Assembly (NCBI RefSeq): GCF_003014675.1
Contig: NZ_PYAU01000001.1
Span: 558,001 to 622,000, forward strand
Length of the DNA stretch: 64,000 bases
Direction of reading: 5' to 3'
DNA from: Labedella gwakjiensis
GTDB taxonomy: Bacteria; Actinomycetota; Actinomycetes; Actinomycetales; Microbacteriaceae
Shown: in pieces, positions 8,369 to 17,800 of the stretch
Position numbering within the stretch: position 1 is the first letter of the stretch
How the letters are laid out: each line of letters starts with the position of its first letter
The notes under the pieces: generated by a model
Told to the model about the DNA's origin: nothing
The model's database searches: none
What the model saw: the letters and a program-made list of their open reading frames with translations, nothing else
Translations under genes and position numbers: made by a program

Positions 8369-9085
8369 TCAGTCGGCCGCCGTCGCCTCGACAGCGCGTA
8401 CGGCCTCGCCGACGCCTCCGCTCCAGGGCGCCCCGTGACCGGGCAGGACCCAGCGGGCGCCCGTCGGCAGGAGGTGCTTCAGCGACTGGAGCGCCTCGGC
8501 CGGTTCGTCCGTGAAGGGGGCCGGTCGCGGGCCGGTGCGTCCGGTGAGGACGTCCCGCGTCGTGAGGGCGTCGCCCACGAACACGGCGTCGACGGCAGGG
8601 ACGCGCACGGCGACGCTGCCGGGTGAATGGCCCGGCATCCCGATGATCCGCGGCGATCCCGGCAGATCGAGGACGTCGCCGTCTCGTACATCGACGGTCT
8701 CCCGAAGCGGCGTCGAACGCAGTCCGCCGGAGCGGATCGTGGAGACGAGGAAACGGAGGACGGGTCCGAGGCGTAGGGCCTGTCGAGCGTTCTTCGGCTG
8801 AGGCCCACCCTTCGCGCGCCCGGCGTCCGCCGGGTGCACGAAGACGGGTACGCCGTGATCGCGACGGAGCCGCTCGGCGAACCCGATGTGGTCGGAGTCT
8901 CCGTGCGTGAGGATCACCCCGCGCACGTCGTCGAGCGACCTGCCCATCGTGCGCAGCTCGGCGACGAGGTCGCGGAAGTGGCCGGGGAGGCCGGCGTCGA
9001 TGACGGTGACACCCTCGGCGGTATCGACGAGGTAGGCGGCGACGATGTCGTCGCCGAGACGGTGGAGGGAGGGGGCGAGTTCCAT
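8369..9085 (-). CDS. MBL-fold metallo-hydrolase
   Basis: A 238-residue metallo-beta-lactamase-fold hydrolase. The metal motif is THGDSDHIGF: the first His, the Asp and the last His of HxHxDH are present, but the middle His is replaced by Asp, a variant seen in some members. Further ligands are supplied by MPGHSPGS (third motif His) and FVGDAL (Asp), and a late GHG (VLPGHGAPWS) is present. The substrate cannot be assigned. It is divergent from the TetR gene, sharing a 53-bp control region with two operators, so TetR very likely represses it. The start ATG (complement 9083-9085) abuts the first operator. Confidence 0.85.
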   Translation of the reverse strand: MELAPSLHRLGDDIVAAYLVDTAEGVTVIDAGLPGHFRDLVAELRTMGRSLDDVRGVILTHGDSDHIGFAERLRRDHGVPVFVHPADAGRAKGGPQPKNARQALRLGPVLRFLVSTIRSGGLRSTPLRETVDVRDGDVLDLPGSPRIIGMPGHSPGSVAVRVPAVDAVFVGDALTTRDVLTGRTGPRPAPFTDEPAEALQSLKHLLPTGARWVLPGHGAPWSGGVGEAVRAVEATAAD

Positions 9086-9129
9086 GATGGCTACGATACG
9101 TAGCCATCATGGCTATTGTCAATAGCTAT
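9086..9129. promoter_or_regulatory. Two TetR operators in tandem
   Basis: Operator 1 (9086-9108) is a perfect inverted repeat of gatggctacg / cgtagccatc around ata. Operator 2 (9109-9129) is atggctatt-gtc-aatagctat with one mismatch. Both use the half-site ATGGCTA. Operator 2 overlaps the promoter whose -10 box TATACT (9127-9132) is 6 nt before the TetR start at 9139. The placement predicts autorepression of the TetR gene plus control of the divergent MBL hydrolase. Confidence 0.8.
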
Positions 9130-9138
9130 ACTCGGAGC

Positions 9139-9708
9139 ATGCCCACCCCCGAACGGACCTCCCTCGACGCGATCGTCACCGCCGCCTCCGATCTGCTGGA
9201 GGAGACGGGACTCGTGGGCGTGACGATGCAGGCCGTGGCCGACCGCGTCGGAGTACGCCCACCGTCGCTGTACAAGCGCGTGGAGAACCGCGAGCGACTC
9301 ATTCAGCTCGTCGCCGAGGCGACGCTCACGGAGGTCGGCCGCCTCACCGCGGACGCCGAAGGGCCGGCCGACCTCGCGAATACGATGCGCGCGTTCGGAC
9401 ACCGTCGACCGGCGGCGTTCCAACTCGTCATGACACCGAGCCCCGGCACCCCGGTGGCCGGCGATCCGTTCCGGGTCGCGGCGTCGGCATCGATCCTGCG
9501 CGTCTCGCGCGACCTCGTCGGCGACACCCGCGCGCTCGAGGCAGCGCGCACACTCACGGCTTGGACCGCGGGATTCATCACGATGGAACTGGGCGGCAGC
9601 TTCCGTCTCGGCGGAGACCTCGAGGACGCGTGGCGGTTCGGTCTCGAGCGCATCACCGCCGCCCTCGCGTCCGCCGACGACGGGGAATCGGCGGCACCCC
9701 GGGACTAG
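9139..9708 (+). CDS. TetR/AcrR-family repressor with WHG-type ligand domain
   Basis: A 189-residue repressor. Residues 8-55 are the TetR DNA-binding domain (LDAIVTAASDLLEETGLVG, then MQAVADRVGVRPPSLYKRV as the recognition helix-turn-helix). The rest is a TetR C-terminal ligand domain of the WHG type (AWTAGFITMELGGSFRLGGD near the end). I prefer the ATG at 9139 over the one at 9109: the earlier codon lies inside operator 2, whereas TATACT is 6 nt before 9139, typical of leaderless actinobacterial mRNA. It precedes the symporter and decarboxylase genes on the same strand and probably controls them and the MBL hydrolase. Confidence 0.85.
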   Translation: MPTPERTSLDAIVTAASDLLEETGLVGVTMQAVADRVGVRPPSLYKRVENRERLIQLVAEATLTEVGRLTADAEGPADLANTMRAFGHRRPAAFQLVMTPSPGTPVAGDPFRVAASASILRVSRDLVGDTRALEAARTLTAWTAGFITMELGGSFRLGGDLEDAWRFGLERITAALASADDGESAAPRD

Positions 9709-9717
9709 GATCGGGCC

Positions 9718-11097
9718 ATGGATGCCCTGTCGCGGACGCTGGAGCGCCGCACGGTCGCGGCCTACGCCGCCGGCTCCCTCGCAACCGGAGGCTTCGCGAC
9801 GCTTCCGGGCCTCGTGCTCGTCTACTTCCTCACCGACACCCTCGGCGTCGCGGCCCTCGCCGCCGGCGCGATCGTCACGGTCGTGAAGGTGTGGGACGTC
9901 CTGATCGATCCCATCATCGGCGCTCGGAGCGACCAGAGCCTCGCTCGTACCGGTTCGCGTCGCCGCTACATGGTGTGGGGCGCCATCTCCCTCCCCATCC
10001 TGTTCGCCGTGACGTTCGCCGCGCCGGCGAGTCTCGGCCCGCTCGCGAGCGGCGCATGGGTGCTCGTGGCGTTCCTGCTCACGGCGACGGCGTTCAGCCT
10101 GTTCCAGGTCGCATACGTGGCGCTGCCGGCCGAGCTCGTGAAGCGGTACGACGAACGCACGCGCCTGCTCACCTGGCGTGTCGTCGTCCTGGCCGTGGCG
10201 ATCCTCCTCTTCGGCGCCGGTGGGCCGGCTCTCCGAGCCCTCCCGGACGATCAGGGCTCCGGGTATCTCCTGATGGGCGCCGTCGCCGGGGTCCTGATCG
10301 GAGTGGGAATGTTCGTGGCCTCGCGGGTGGCCCCGACGGACATCCCCCGGGCGAGCGTGCGGGCCACGGCGTCCCTCGCCCAGAACTACTCCGGCGGCAT
10401 CGACGCCCTGCGGCGGAGCCGCGCCTTCCGCTCCCTGCTCGCGACGTTCATGCTGCAAGGGCTCGCGACGGGCCTCATGCTCGCAGGGGCGCAGTTCGTG
10501 GCCACGTGGGTGCTCCGCTCCGAGCTCGCCGTCACCCTGCTGTTCGTTGCGCTCATCGCGCCGGCTGTGCTCCTCGCGCCCGCCTGGGGCCGGTTGGCCC
10601 GCCGGATCGGCAAGGAACGTGCGTTCGTGCTCGCGAGCACCGGTTTCACCGTCGCGGCGCTCCTTCTGCTCGGGCTGCTCTGGGAGCCGGGACCGTGGGT
10701 GTACGCCCCGATCGCGCTCGCAGGCGCTGCGTACGCCGGGATGCAGGCGCTCCCCCTCGCGATGCTGCCCGATGTCATCTCGGACGACGCGCGTCGCCAC
10801 GGTTCCGGGCATGCCGGCGTGATCGGCGGTCTCTGGACCGCCGGCGAGACGGCGGGCATGGGGTTCGGCGCGATCCTCCTGACCGTGGTGCTCGCCGCGA
10901 CGGGGTACGCGGAGTCGACCGCTGACATGGTCGTCGACCAGCCGGCGACCGCGATCACGGGCATCGTCGTGGCCTTCAGCATCGTGCCGGCCGCCCTCGT
11001 GGCGCTGAGTCTCCTGACCTTGCGCAGCTACCCGTTGCGCCGAGCCGATATCGACGGCGAGCTCGAAACGGTCGAACCTCACGAGAGCGCGCGATGA
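9718..11097 (+). CDS. GPH-family (MelB-like) sugar/cation symporter, MFS fold
   Basis: A 459-residue transporter with about 12 membrane helices. The glycoside-pentoside-hexuronide:cation signature is plain: VWDVLIDPIIGARSDQS followed by RTGSRRRYMVWG near residues 60-85, and the second-half QALPLAMLPDVISDDA. It should import a sugar or another organic solute with a cation; the substrate is not readable. TAGGAT (9706-9711), which includes the TetR stop codon, lies 6 nt before the ATG, so an internal leaderless promoter is likely. The stop overlaps the next start by 4 nt (ATGA), showing translational coupling to the decarboxylase. Confidence 0.88.
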   Translation: MDALSRTLERRTVAAYAAGSLATGGFATLPGLVLVYFLTDTLGVAALAAGAIVTVVKVWDVLIDPIIGARSDQSLARTGSRRRYMVWGAISLPILFAVTFAAPASLGPLASGAWVLVAFLLTATAFSLFQVAYVALPAELVKRYDERTRLLTWRVVVLAVAILLFGAGGPALRALPDDQGSGYLLMGAVAGVLIGVGMFVASRVAPTDIPRASVRATASLAQNYSGGIDALRRSRAFRSLLATFMLQGLATGLMLAGAQFVATWVLRSELAVTLLFVALIAPAVLLAPAWGRLARRIGKERAFVLASTGFTVAALLLLGLLWEPGPWVYAPIALAGAAYAGMQALPLAMLPDVISDDARRHGSGHAGVIGGLWTAGETAGMGFGAILLTVVLAATGYAESTADMVVDQPATAITGIVVAFSIVPAALVALSLLTLRSYPLRRADIDGELETVEPHESAR

Positions 11098-12560
11098 ACC
11101 ACGAGCTCGACGAGCGATCGCGCGCCGTCCTCGAGAAGCTCACGGATCTGCGGCGCTCCGATGCGCCGACCCACGGTGGACACGTGCTGTCGTACGTGTA
11201 CGACTCGGGTCTCGCGGAACTCGACGCGCTCGCCCGCGAGGCGGCGGCGGCCGTGCAGTCGCTCAATGCCCTCGATCCGACGACCTTCCCGTCCATCGCC
11301 TCGATGGAACGGGACGTCGTCGGCTTCGCGCGGACGATGCTGCACGGCGACGACGACGTCGTGGGGTCCGTCACCTCGGGCGGCACCGAGAGCTGTCTCC
11401 TGGCCGTCAAGACCGCACGGGACCTGCGGAACGCAGCGGGCAGGCACGCCGGAACGCCCACGATCGTCGCGCCGAGCACAGTGCACGCGGCGTTCGGGAA
11501 GGCGGCGCACTATTTCGGGCTCGAGCTCGTGCGGGTTCCCGTGGGTCCGGACGGGGTCGTCTCGGCCGACGCGATCGCCGACGCCATCGACGATCGCACC
11601 GCGCTCGTCGTCGTGTCCGCGCCGTCCTATCCGTTCGCCGCGATGGATCCGGTCACTGACGTGGCACGCATCGCCACCGATCACGGCCTCCCCTGTCACG
11701 TCGATGCCTGTATCGGCGGGTGGGTCCTGCCCTGGTGGGGCCACGAGGTGGCGCCGTGGGACTTCCGCGTCCCCGGTGTCACGAGCATCTCGGCCGACGC
11801 CCATAAGTACGGCTACGCCCCGAAGGGCGCGTCCATCCTCCTGCACCGCGGCAGGGACCGGCAGGCCGCACAGTTCTTCGCGACGACGGACTGGCCCGGG
11901 TACCCGGTCGTGAACCCCACGATGCTGGGCTCCCGCTCGGCCGCTCCGCTCGCGGCGACCTGGGCGATCACGCAGCGACTCGGTCCGGACGGCTTCGCCC
12001 GGCTCGCGGAACGATGCCGCCGAGCCACCGGATCACTCGTCCACCTGATCGAGGGGATCGAGGGACTCCGCGTGGTCGGCAGACCGACAGGACCGCTCCT
12101 CGCGGTGGCGACCGACGAGTCCGTCGCCGCGGATCGGCGCGTCGATCCTCACCACTGGGCGGACGAGGCGCGCGACCTCGGATGGGTCCTGCAGCCGCAG
12201 CCCTCGTACGTCCAGTCGAACGGCTCGCGCCTGCCCTCCACCACCCACCTGACGGTGACGCCCGTGACGGAGTCGGTGCTGCCGGACCTCGCGGGGACTC
12301 TCGCCGAGGCGGCTGACCTGGTGCGAGGGGTGGGGCCGGCTTCTGCCGCGGATGCGCTCGGATCACTTCCCGCCGACGTGTTCGCGGGGCCCACCCTCGA
12401 CGCCGCGACGGCCGATGCGCTCCTCGCGGCCCTGGGCCTCGGCGGGGACGCGCCCCTCCCGCCACGGCTCGCGCCCGTCATGGCCCTCATCGAGGCTGCG
12501 CCTCGCACCCTCGCCGAACGTCTGCTCGTCGCGCTCTTCGCGGGGCTCTCGACGCCCTGA
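11094..12560 (+). CDS. PLP-dependent decarboxylase/lyase (group II, sphingosine-phosphate lyase-like)
   Basis: A 488-residue pyridoxal-phosphate enzyme of the aspartate aminotransferase fold. VTSGGTESCLLAVKTARD (near residue 97) is the phosphate-binding segment, HVDACIGGW holds the Asp that contacts the pyridine nitrogen, and SADAHKYGYAPKG contains the Schiff-base Lys at residue 238. The pattern resembles sphingosine-1-phosphate lyases and glutamate/tyrosine decarboxylases. The true substrate is unknown; bacterial relatives act on amino acids or phosphorylated amines. It is coupled by a 4-nt overlap to the GPH symporter, so the imported compound or its product may be the substrate. Confidence 0.83.
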   Translation: MNHELDERSRAVLEKLTDLRRSDAPTHGGHVLSYVYDSGLAELDALAREAAAAVQSLNALDPTTFPSIASMERDVVGFARTMLHGDDDVVGSVTSGGTESCLLAVKTARDLRNAAGRHAGTPTIVAPSTVHAAFGKAAHYFGLELVRVPVGPDGVVSADAIADAIDDRTALVVVSAPSYPFAAMDPVTDVARIATDHGLPCHVDACIGGWVLPWWGHEVAPWDFRVPGVTSISADAHKYGYAPKGASILLHRGRDRQAAQFFATTDWPGYPVVNPTMLGSRSAAPLAATWAITQRLGPDGFARLAERCRRATGSLVHLIEGIEGLRVVGRPTGPLLAVATDESVAADRRVDPHHWADEARDLGWVLQPQPSYVQSNGSRLPSTTHLTVTPVTESVLPDLAGTLAEAADLVRGVGPASAADALGSLPADVFAGPTLDAATADALLAALGLGGDAPLPPRLAPVMALIEAAPRTLAERLLVALFAGLSTP

Positions 12561-12590
12561 CGCACCGCTGGAGGCGCGGTGTCAGAGGGC
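12554..12590. terminator. Bidirectional hairpin terminator
   Basis: An imperfect stem (outer gccctga / tcagagggc with a bulge, inner caccgc / gcggtg) spans the 21-bp gap and both stop codons of the convergent decarboxylase and crcB genes. Confidence 0.6.
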
Positions 12591-12962
12591 CGAGCCGACG
12601 GCGATGCCGAGCGACGCGGAGGCGACAGCGAGCACCACGACGCCGAGCACGTACGCGATGGCCGGCAGATACCGTCCCTTCTGCGCCAGTCGCACCGCCT
12701 CGAGGCTGGCCGTGCTGAACGTCGTGTAGCCGCCCATCAGGCCTCCGCCGCCGACGAGTAGCCATTCGGCCGGGATTCCGGCCGACGCCGCCGCGCCGAC
12801 CAGGAGACCGAGCCCGAAGGAGCCCGAGACATTGATGACGGCTGTCGCCAGGGGGAAGGACCCGCCGAGCCGCGGCGTGATGGCCGCGTCGACCGAGTAC
12901 CGCAGGGCTGCCCCGAGCCCGCCGGCCACGCAGATCGCCACGAACAACCAGGGTTCGATCAT
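12582..12962 (-). CDS. crcB: Fluoride channel CrcB/Fluc, second subunit
   Basis: A 126-residue membrane protein of the CrcB/Fluc family, which exports fluoride passively. Family marks are GGLGAALRY near the start, INVSGSFGLG (Asn and Ser in the pore), and GGYTTFSTASLEAVRLAQ (the TTFST phenylalanine-box region). Four membrane helices are visible. Its ATG overlaps the stop of the upstream crcB by 4 nt. Fluc channels are dimers, and adjacent paired genes in Gram-positive bacteria usually make heterodimers, which I infer here. Confidence 0.93.
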   Translation of the reverse strand: MIEPWLFVAICVAGGLGAALRYSVDAAITPRLGGSFPLATAVINVSGSFGLGLLVGAAASAGIPAEWLLVGGGGLMGGYTTFSTASLEAVRLAQKGRYLPAIAYVLGVVVLAVASASLGIAVGSAL

Positions 12963-13405
12963 GCGCCTCCCCTCCCGCGTTCGATTCGACGATGCAGTGC
13001 GCCGCCCACGGCGACACCGGCGATCGAGGCGAGGAGCCCGGCGACGAGTGTCGCAGCGACGTAGAGCACGGCCACAGCCGGAACGCTCTGCAGGAGCAGG
13101 GCCGCATCGGCGGCGAAGGCGCTGTAGGTCGTGAAGCCACCGAGCACCCCCGTGCCGAGAAGCAAGCGGACGCGGCGAGCCCTGCCCTCGTCCGGCCCTC
13201 GGCGAGAGAGCGTCTCGAGAAGGACGCCGAGCACGAAGGCGCCCACGACGTTGATGAGGAGGATCGCGGTCGGGAAGCCGCCTGCCGATGTCGGGAAAGA
13301 CAGCGCGAACGCCTCACGGACACCGGTGCCGACGGCTCCGCCGACGAAGACGAGAACAAGAGCGTGGACGTGCGACACGTCGCTCGAACGCTGTGCTGTC
13401 GTCAC
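12959..13405 (-). CDS. crcB: Fluoride channel CrcB/Fluc, first subunit
   Basis: A 148-residue partner of the downstream crcB. Motifs are GGAVGTGVREAF, LLINVVGAFVLGVLLE, and GTGVLGGFTTYSAFAADAALL; in the last, TTYS stands for the usual TTFS, a conservative change also seen in heterodimer partners. I start at the GTG at 13405, which has a GGGGAGGTG Shine-Dalgarno region upstream. The open frame extends further, but the extra 59 residues are Arg-rich noise overlapping the glycosyltransferase gene end. No fluoride riboswitch is apparent in the short upstream gap. Confidence 0.9.
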   Translation of the reverse strand: MTTAQRSSDVSHVHALVLVFVGGAVGTGVREAFALSFPTSAGGFPTAILLINVVGAFVLGVLLETLSRRGPDEGRARRVRLLLGTGVLGGFTTYSAFAADAALLLQSVPAVAVLYVAATLVAGLLASIAGVAVGGALHRRIERGRGGA

Positions 13406-13425
13406 GCGGCACCTCCCCGCCCAGG

Positions 13426-14637
13426 CTACCCGGCGAGCGAGACGTCCTCCGCCGTCCGCACGGACGCGAGGTCCTCGACGACCATGCGATAGCCGTCGAT
13501 CATCCGCTCCCGGCCGAACCGTCCGCGGGCTGCGAGAGCGGCGGCACGCAGTTCGCCGCGTCGACCGAGGACGTCGCACCACGACGACGCGATGTCCGAA
13601 GCGTCGTGGGACGTGACCACCCCGATGCCCTCGACACGGGCGGCCGCGTCACCGACGTCGGTCGTGACCGGCGTCGCCCCGCACGCCGCCCCCTCGATCA
13701 GGCACAGGGGCGAGGCCTCCCCGAACGCGCTCGTCAGGGCGACGATGTCGGCGATCCGGTAGAGCGCCGGCATGTCGTCGACGATCCCCATCGGATGCAC
13801 GCGTGCGGACGGCACGACCGACGATTCCCGGGCCAGGGCGGCGAACGCCTCGTTGTCCCACGTCATCCCGGCACCGCACAGCACGTAGTGGCAGTCGGGC
13901 CGTCGCACGGCGTGAGCAGCCACGGCTCGGAGGAAGAGCCCCGGGTCCTTCATCGCGTCGAAGCGCGCGGCGTAGACCACGACGGGCGCGCCCGCCGGGA
14001 TGCCGAGACGTTCACGGGTCAGACGGTCCTCCTCGATGTTCCCCGGTCGGAAGCGCGCGGTGTCGATGCCGTTCGCGATCACCGAGCGGTTGCCGGCTGC
14101 CACGCCGACGCGCGCGTAGGCGTCGCTCGTCGATGCGGCGCACGAGACCGTGGCCGTCACGAGGCCCGTCGCCGCGCCTTCCACGAGCCATCCCAGGGCC
14201 GGGCCGGAGTGCAGCGGGTCGGAGCGGTGGAGGCAGGCCGCCACGGGGACGTCCGGCATCATGTCACGGTCGCGGAGGGCGAGCAGAAGGCCGATCGGCT
14301 GTTCCTTGAGAGACAGCACGACGTCGGCGGAGCGCACGGCGTCCGCCGCGATCCGCAGCTCGGCGTCCGTGAAGGACGCCCTCTCGGGAGGGTGGACTCC
14401 GGCCATCCTCCCGAGGGTCGTCATGCCCACACCGGCGGACACCAGCCGTCGGTAGCGGGGGTCCTCGTCCATCGACTGGACCGTCGATTCACGGACCGCC
14501 GCCGAGGCGATCGACAGCACGGCGTGCTCCTGGCGCCCCGAGGCATGGAGCCCCGCGACCAGGTCGGAATGGAGGATGCGCGCTCCTCCGGCGAAGAAGC
14601 CTTCATAGAGCGAGAGAACTCGGATGGGACGGGACAT
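13426..14637 (-). CDS. Glycosyltransferase family 4
   Basis: A 403-residue GT-B glycosyltransferase. The N-terminal domain begins VLSLYEGFFAGGARILHSDL (nucleotide-fold acceptor domain with the glycine loop). The donor domain has NGIDTARFRPG, PVVVYAARFDAMKDPGLFLRAV, and the catalytic-site segment FGEASPLCLIEGAACGATPVTTDVGD, where the first Glu and the ExxxxE spacing match family 4. It transfers a sugar from a nucleotide sugar, probably in glycolipid or exopolysaccharide synthesis. No other glycan genes adjoin it, so the acceptor is unknown. A GAGAGGTG Shine-Dalgarno region precedes the start. It is about 20 bp upstream of the crcB start, so it may lead that operon. Confidence 0.87.
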   Translation of the reverse strand: MSRPIRVLSLYEGFFAGGARILHSDLVAGLHASGRQEHAVLSIASAAVRESTVQSMDEDPRYRRLVSAGVGMTTLGRMAGVHPPERASFTDAELRIAADAVRSADVVLSLKEQPIGLLLALRDRDMMPDVPVAACLHRSDPLHSGPALGWLVEGAATGLVTATVSCAASTSDAYARVGVAAGNRSVIANGIDTARFRPGNIEEDRLTRERLGIPAGAPVVVYAARFDAMKDPGLFLRAVAAHAVRRPDCHYVLCGAGMTWDNEAFAALARESSVVPSARVHPMGIVDDMPALYRIADIVALTSAFGEASPLCLIEGAACGATPVTTDVGDAAARVEGIGVVTSHDASDIASSWCDVLGRRGELRAAALAARGRFGRERMIDGYRMVVEDLASVRTAEDVSLAG

Positions 14638-14825
14638 CTGGACACCTCTCGGGTCGTGGGTGCGGCGTCTCCGCCGAGTCCACCCATGCTCCGACGCCGT
14701 CCTCGGTGTGTCGATGGACGGCAGATGTGCAGAACGTGAACAACCCGCCCACGACGACGAGACCGCGCGGACACCCGGAGTCCGGAGTGCCCACGCGGTC
14801 GCGAGTGGAGGTCGCCGCGGCGCGG

Positions 14826-17800
14826 TCAGGCGGCGCGTGCCGCCTTCGCCTCACGGCGGGCGCGCCGCCTGTCCTTCGCTCCCTCGACCAGGTTGTAGAG
14901 ACTCGGCAGCACGATGAGCGTCAGGATGGTGGACGACACGAGGCCTCCGATCACGACGATCGCGAGCGGCTGCGAGATGAACCCGCCGTGCCCCGTGATA
15001 CCGAGCGCCATGGGGACGAGCGCGAAGATCGTCGCGAACGCCGTCATCAGGATCGGGCGCAGTCGGCGGACGGAACCGTGTTCCACCGCATCCGGGACGC
15101 TCATGCCTCGACGCCTGTACTGGTTCACGAGGTCGACGAGCACGATCGCGTTCGTGACCACGATGCCGATGAGCATGAGCACCCCGATGAGCGACGGCAC
15201 GCCGAGCGGCACTCCCGTCAGCACCTGCAGCCCGATCGCACCGGTGGCCGCGAAGGGCACCGAGACGAGGAGGAGCAGCGGCTGCCGCAGCGAGCGGAAG
15301 GTGGCCACCATGACGATGTAGACGATGAGGACGGCCGCGAGAAGCGCGAGGCCCAGCTGCTGGAACGCGCTCGACTGGTCTGACGCCACTCCACCGAGGC
15401 TCGCGGAGGCGCCACCCGTGAGATCTGCCTCGTCGACGGCCTGCTGCACGAGAGAACTCGCCGTGCCCACGTCGTCGCTCGACGGGGTGACGCTCACCGT
15501 GGACGAGCGCAGGCCGGACACCGTCGTGATCGTCGCCGGCCCATCGACCTGCTCGATGGTCGCGAGCGTGTCGAGGGCCACGATGCCGGTGGGCGTCGGG
15601 ATCTCGAGCGCCGCGAGCTCGTCGCGGGTCGTGGGCGGGTCCTCGCTCGCGATGTAGATCGAGAGCGTCGTCTCATCGATGACGATGCTGCCCACGGTCT
15701 GCGGCTGCATCGCACCCGAGACGATCGCGCCGAGCGCGACCTCGGAGTACCCTGCGGCCGCTGCGGCCTCGCGGTCGACAGCGACCTCGATGTAGGGGCG
15801 CGACTCACTCAGATTGTCGGTGACCTCCGAGACCATGTCGAGGCCGCTGACGGCGTCGACGATGTCGTCGGTCGCCGTCTGGAGCGCGTCCTGATTGGGG
15901 GCGGTGATCTCCACCTCGATGTCGCTCGAACCGCCGAAACCGCTCGAGACCTGCACGCTGATCTCCCCGACGTCATCGAGGGCGGCGAGCTCGTCCCGCA
16001 CGTCCGCCTGCAGCGCGTCCTGGTCGGCGTCCTCGTCCGTCGTGACGGAGTAGGTGATCGTGCCCTCTCCCCCACCGCCGAAGAGCGCCTGGACGCCGCT
16101 CCCGGACGAGCCGATCGAGACCTGGACCGTGTCGACGCCCGTGGTGTCGATGAGGGTCCTCTCGACGTCGGTCGACGCGGCGTCGAGCTCCTCGAGGCTC
16201 GTCCCGACCGGGAGCGTCTGGGTGACGCTGAACGTGTTCTGCCCCGATCCGCCGAGGAAGTTCGTCTTCATGAACGGCACGGCGAAGCCGGTGCCCACGA
16301 GGACGAGGAGAGCGAGGACGAGCGTGACGACGGAGTGCTTGAGCGTCCACCGGATGACCGGAAGGTAGGCGCGCTGCAACACGGTGGGGTGCTCCACGTC
16401 GTCGTCGACGACGGCGCGCTCTCGACGCGCGCGGCGCGAGGGGATCTCGGCCGCGGCGGCGACGAGAGCGGGCTGCGGCTCCGGTGCGGGTTCCGGCTCC
16501 GGTGCGGGTTCAGGCTCTGGTGCGGGTTCAGGCTCCGGCTCCGCTTCCTGTCCGGCAATGGTCTCATCGGGCGCGTCACTATCCGGCTCGACGGGCGAGT
16601 CAGCGTCCGGCTCAGTGCCCGACTCGGCGTCCGGTTCGACGGCCGACTCGGCGGTGGTCTCGGACGAGACACCCGCTTCGTGGCTCTCCGGGCGACGGGC
16701 ATCGACGATCCATCCCGGTTCCACGATCGCGGGAGCCGCGGCGACACCCGAGGGAAGGGATGGGCGGGCATTCGGGGCGACCTGCGGTTCGGTGTCGTCC
16801 GGGTCCTCCTCGTCGGGGAAGGCGTCGACCGGCCCGGCATCGGCGAGGCTCGTGTCGGTGTCGGCGGCGGTGTCGGCGGCGGTGTCGGGCACGGGCCGGG
16901 AGCGTTCGGACTCGATCTCCGCACCTTCGGGCTCGGTCGTGTGGGACGACACGGTCTGATCCGCGGCCTCCGCGTGATCCGCTGGATCCACGTGATCCGC
17001 AGGCTCCGGTGAGACGGCGGCAGGAACGGCGACCTTCTTCGGCTTCGGTGCCCGGAGGAACCAGTAGGCGAGCACGGGGACGATCGTGAGAGCCACGAGG
17101 AGCGACGCGAGGAGCGCGATCGTGACGGTGAGGGCGAACGGCCGGAACAGCTCCCCCGAGATGTCACCGACGAACGCGAGCGGGAGGAACACCGCGACGG
17201 TCGTGATCGTCGACGCCGTGATGGCTCCGGCCACCTCTCGGACGCCGCTCAGGATCGCGGTGGTGCGACCCTCCGTGCCGCTCTCGCGCCCCACGAGAGC
17301 GAGATGCCGCTTGATGTTCTCGATGACGACGATCGAGTCGTCGACCACACGGCCGATCGCGATCGTGAGCGCGCCGAGCGTGATGATGTTGAGCGTGTAT
17401 CCCGTCGCCTGCATACCGATGAAGGTGATGAGCACCGACGTCGGGATCGAGATGGCCGTCACGATCGTCGCGCGCACCGAGAGCAGGAACACGAGGATGA
17501 CGATGACGGCGAAGCCCAGCCCGAGCAGACCCTCCGTCGCGAGAGCCTCGATCGACTGCTGGATGTAGGGCGCCTGATCGAAGACCACGGTCAGGGTCGC
17601 GTCGTCTCCGAGCGCATCCTCGAGGTCCGGGATGATCGCGATCACGGCCTTCGAGACGTCGACGGTGTTCGCATCGGGGAGCTTCGTGACGGCGATCGTG
17701 AGCGCGTCCTCGCCGTCGACGCGGGACAGCGACGTGACGGGGTTGTCCGTGAGGTCGACACTCGCGACGTCGCCGATCGTCAGCGGCTCACCCGCCGAGA

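Noticed and set aside
9091-11082. A 663-codon antisense open frame across the TetR and symporter genes
   Set aside because: High-GC shadow frame full of His/Arg/Asp with no domain pattern, lying over two clearly coding genes.
13406-13425. Possible fluoride riboswitch before the crcB pair
   Set aside because: Only about 20 bp separate the glycosyltransferase stop from the crcB start; there is no room and no matching motif.
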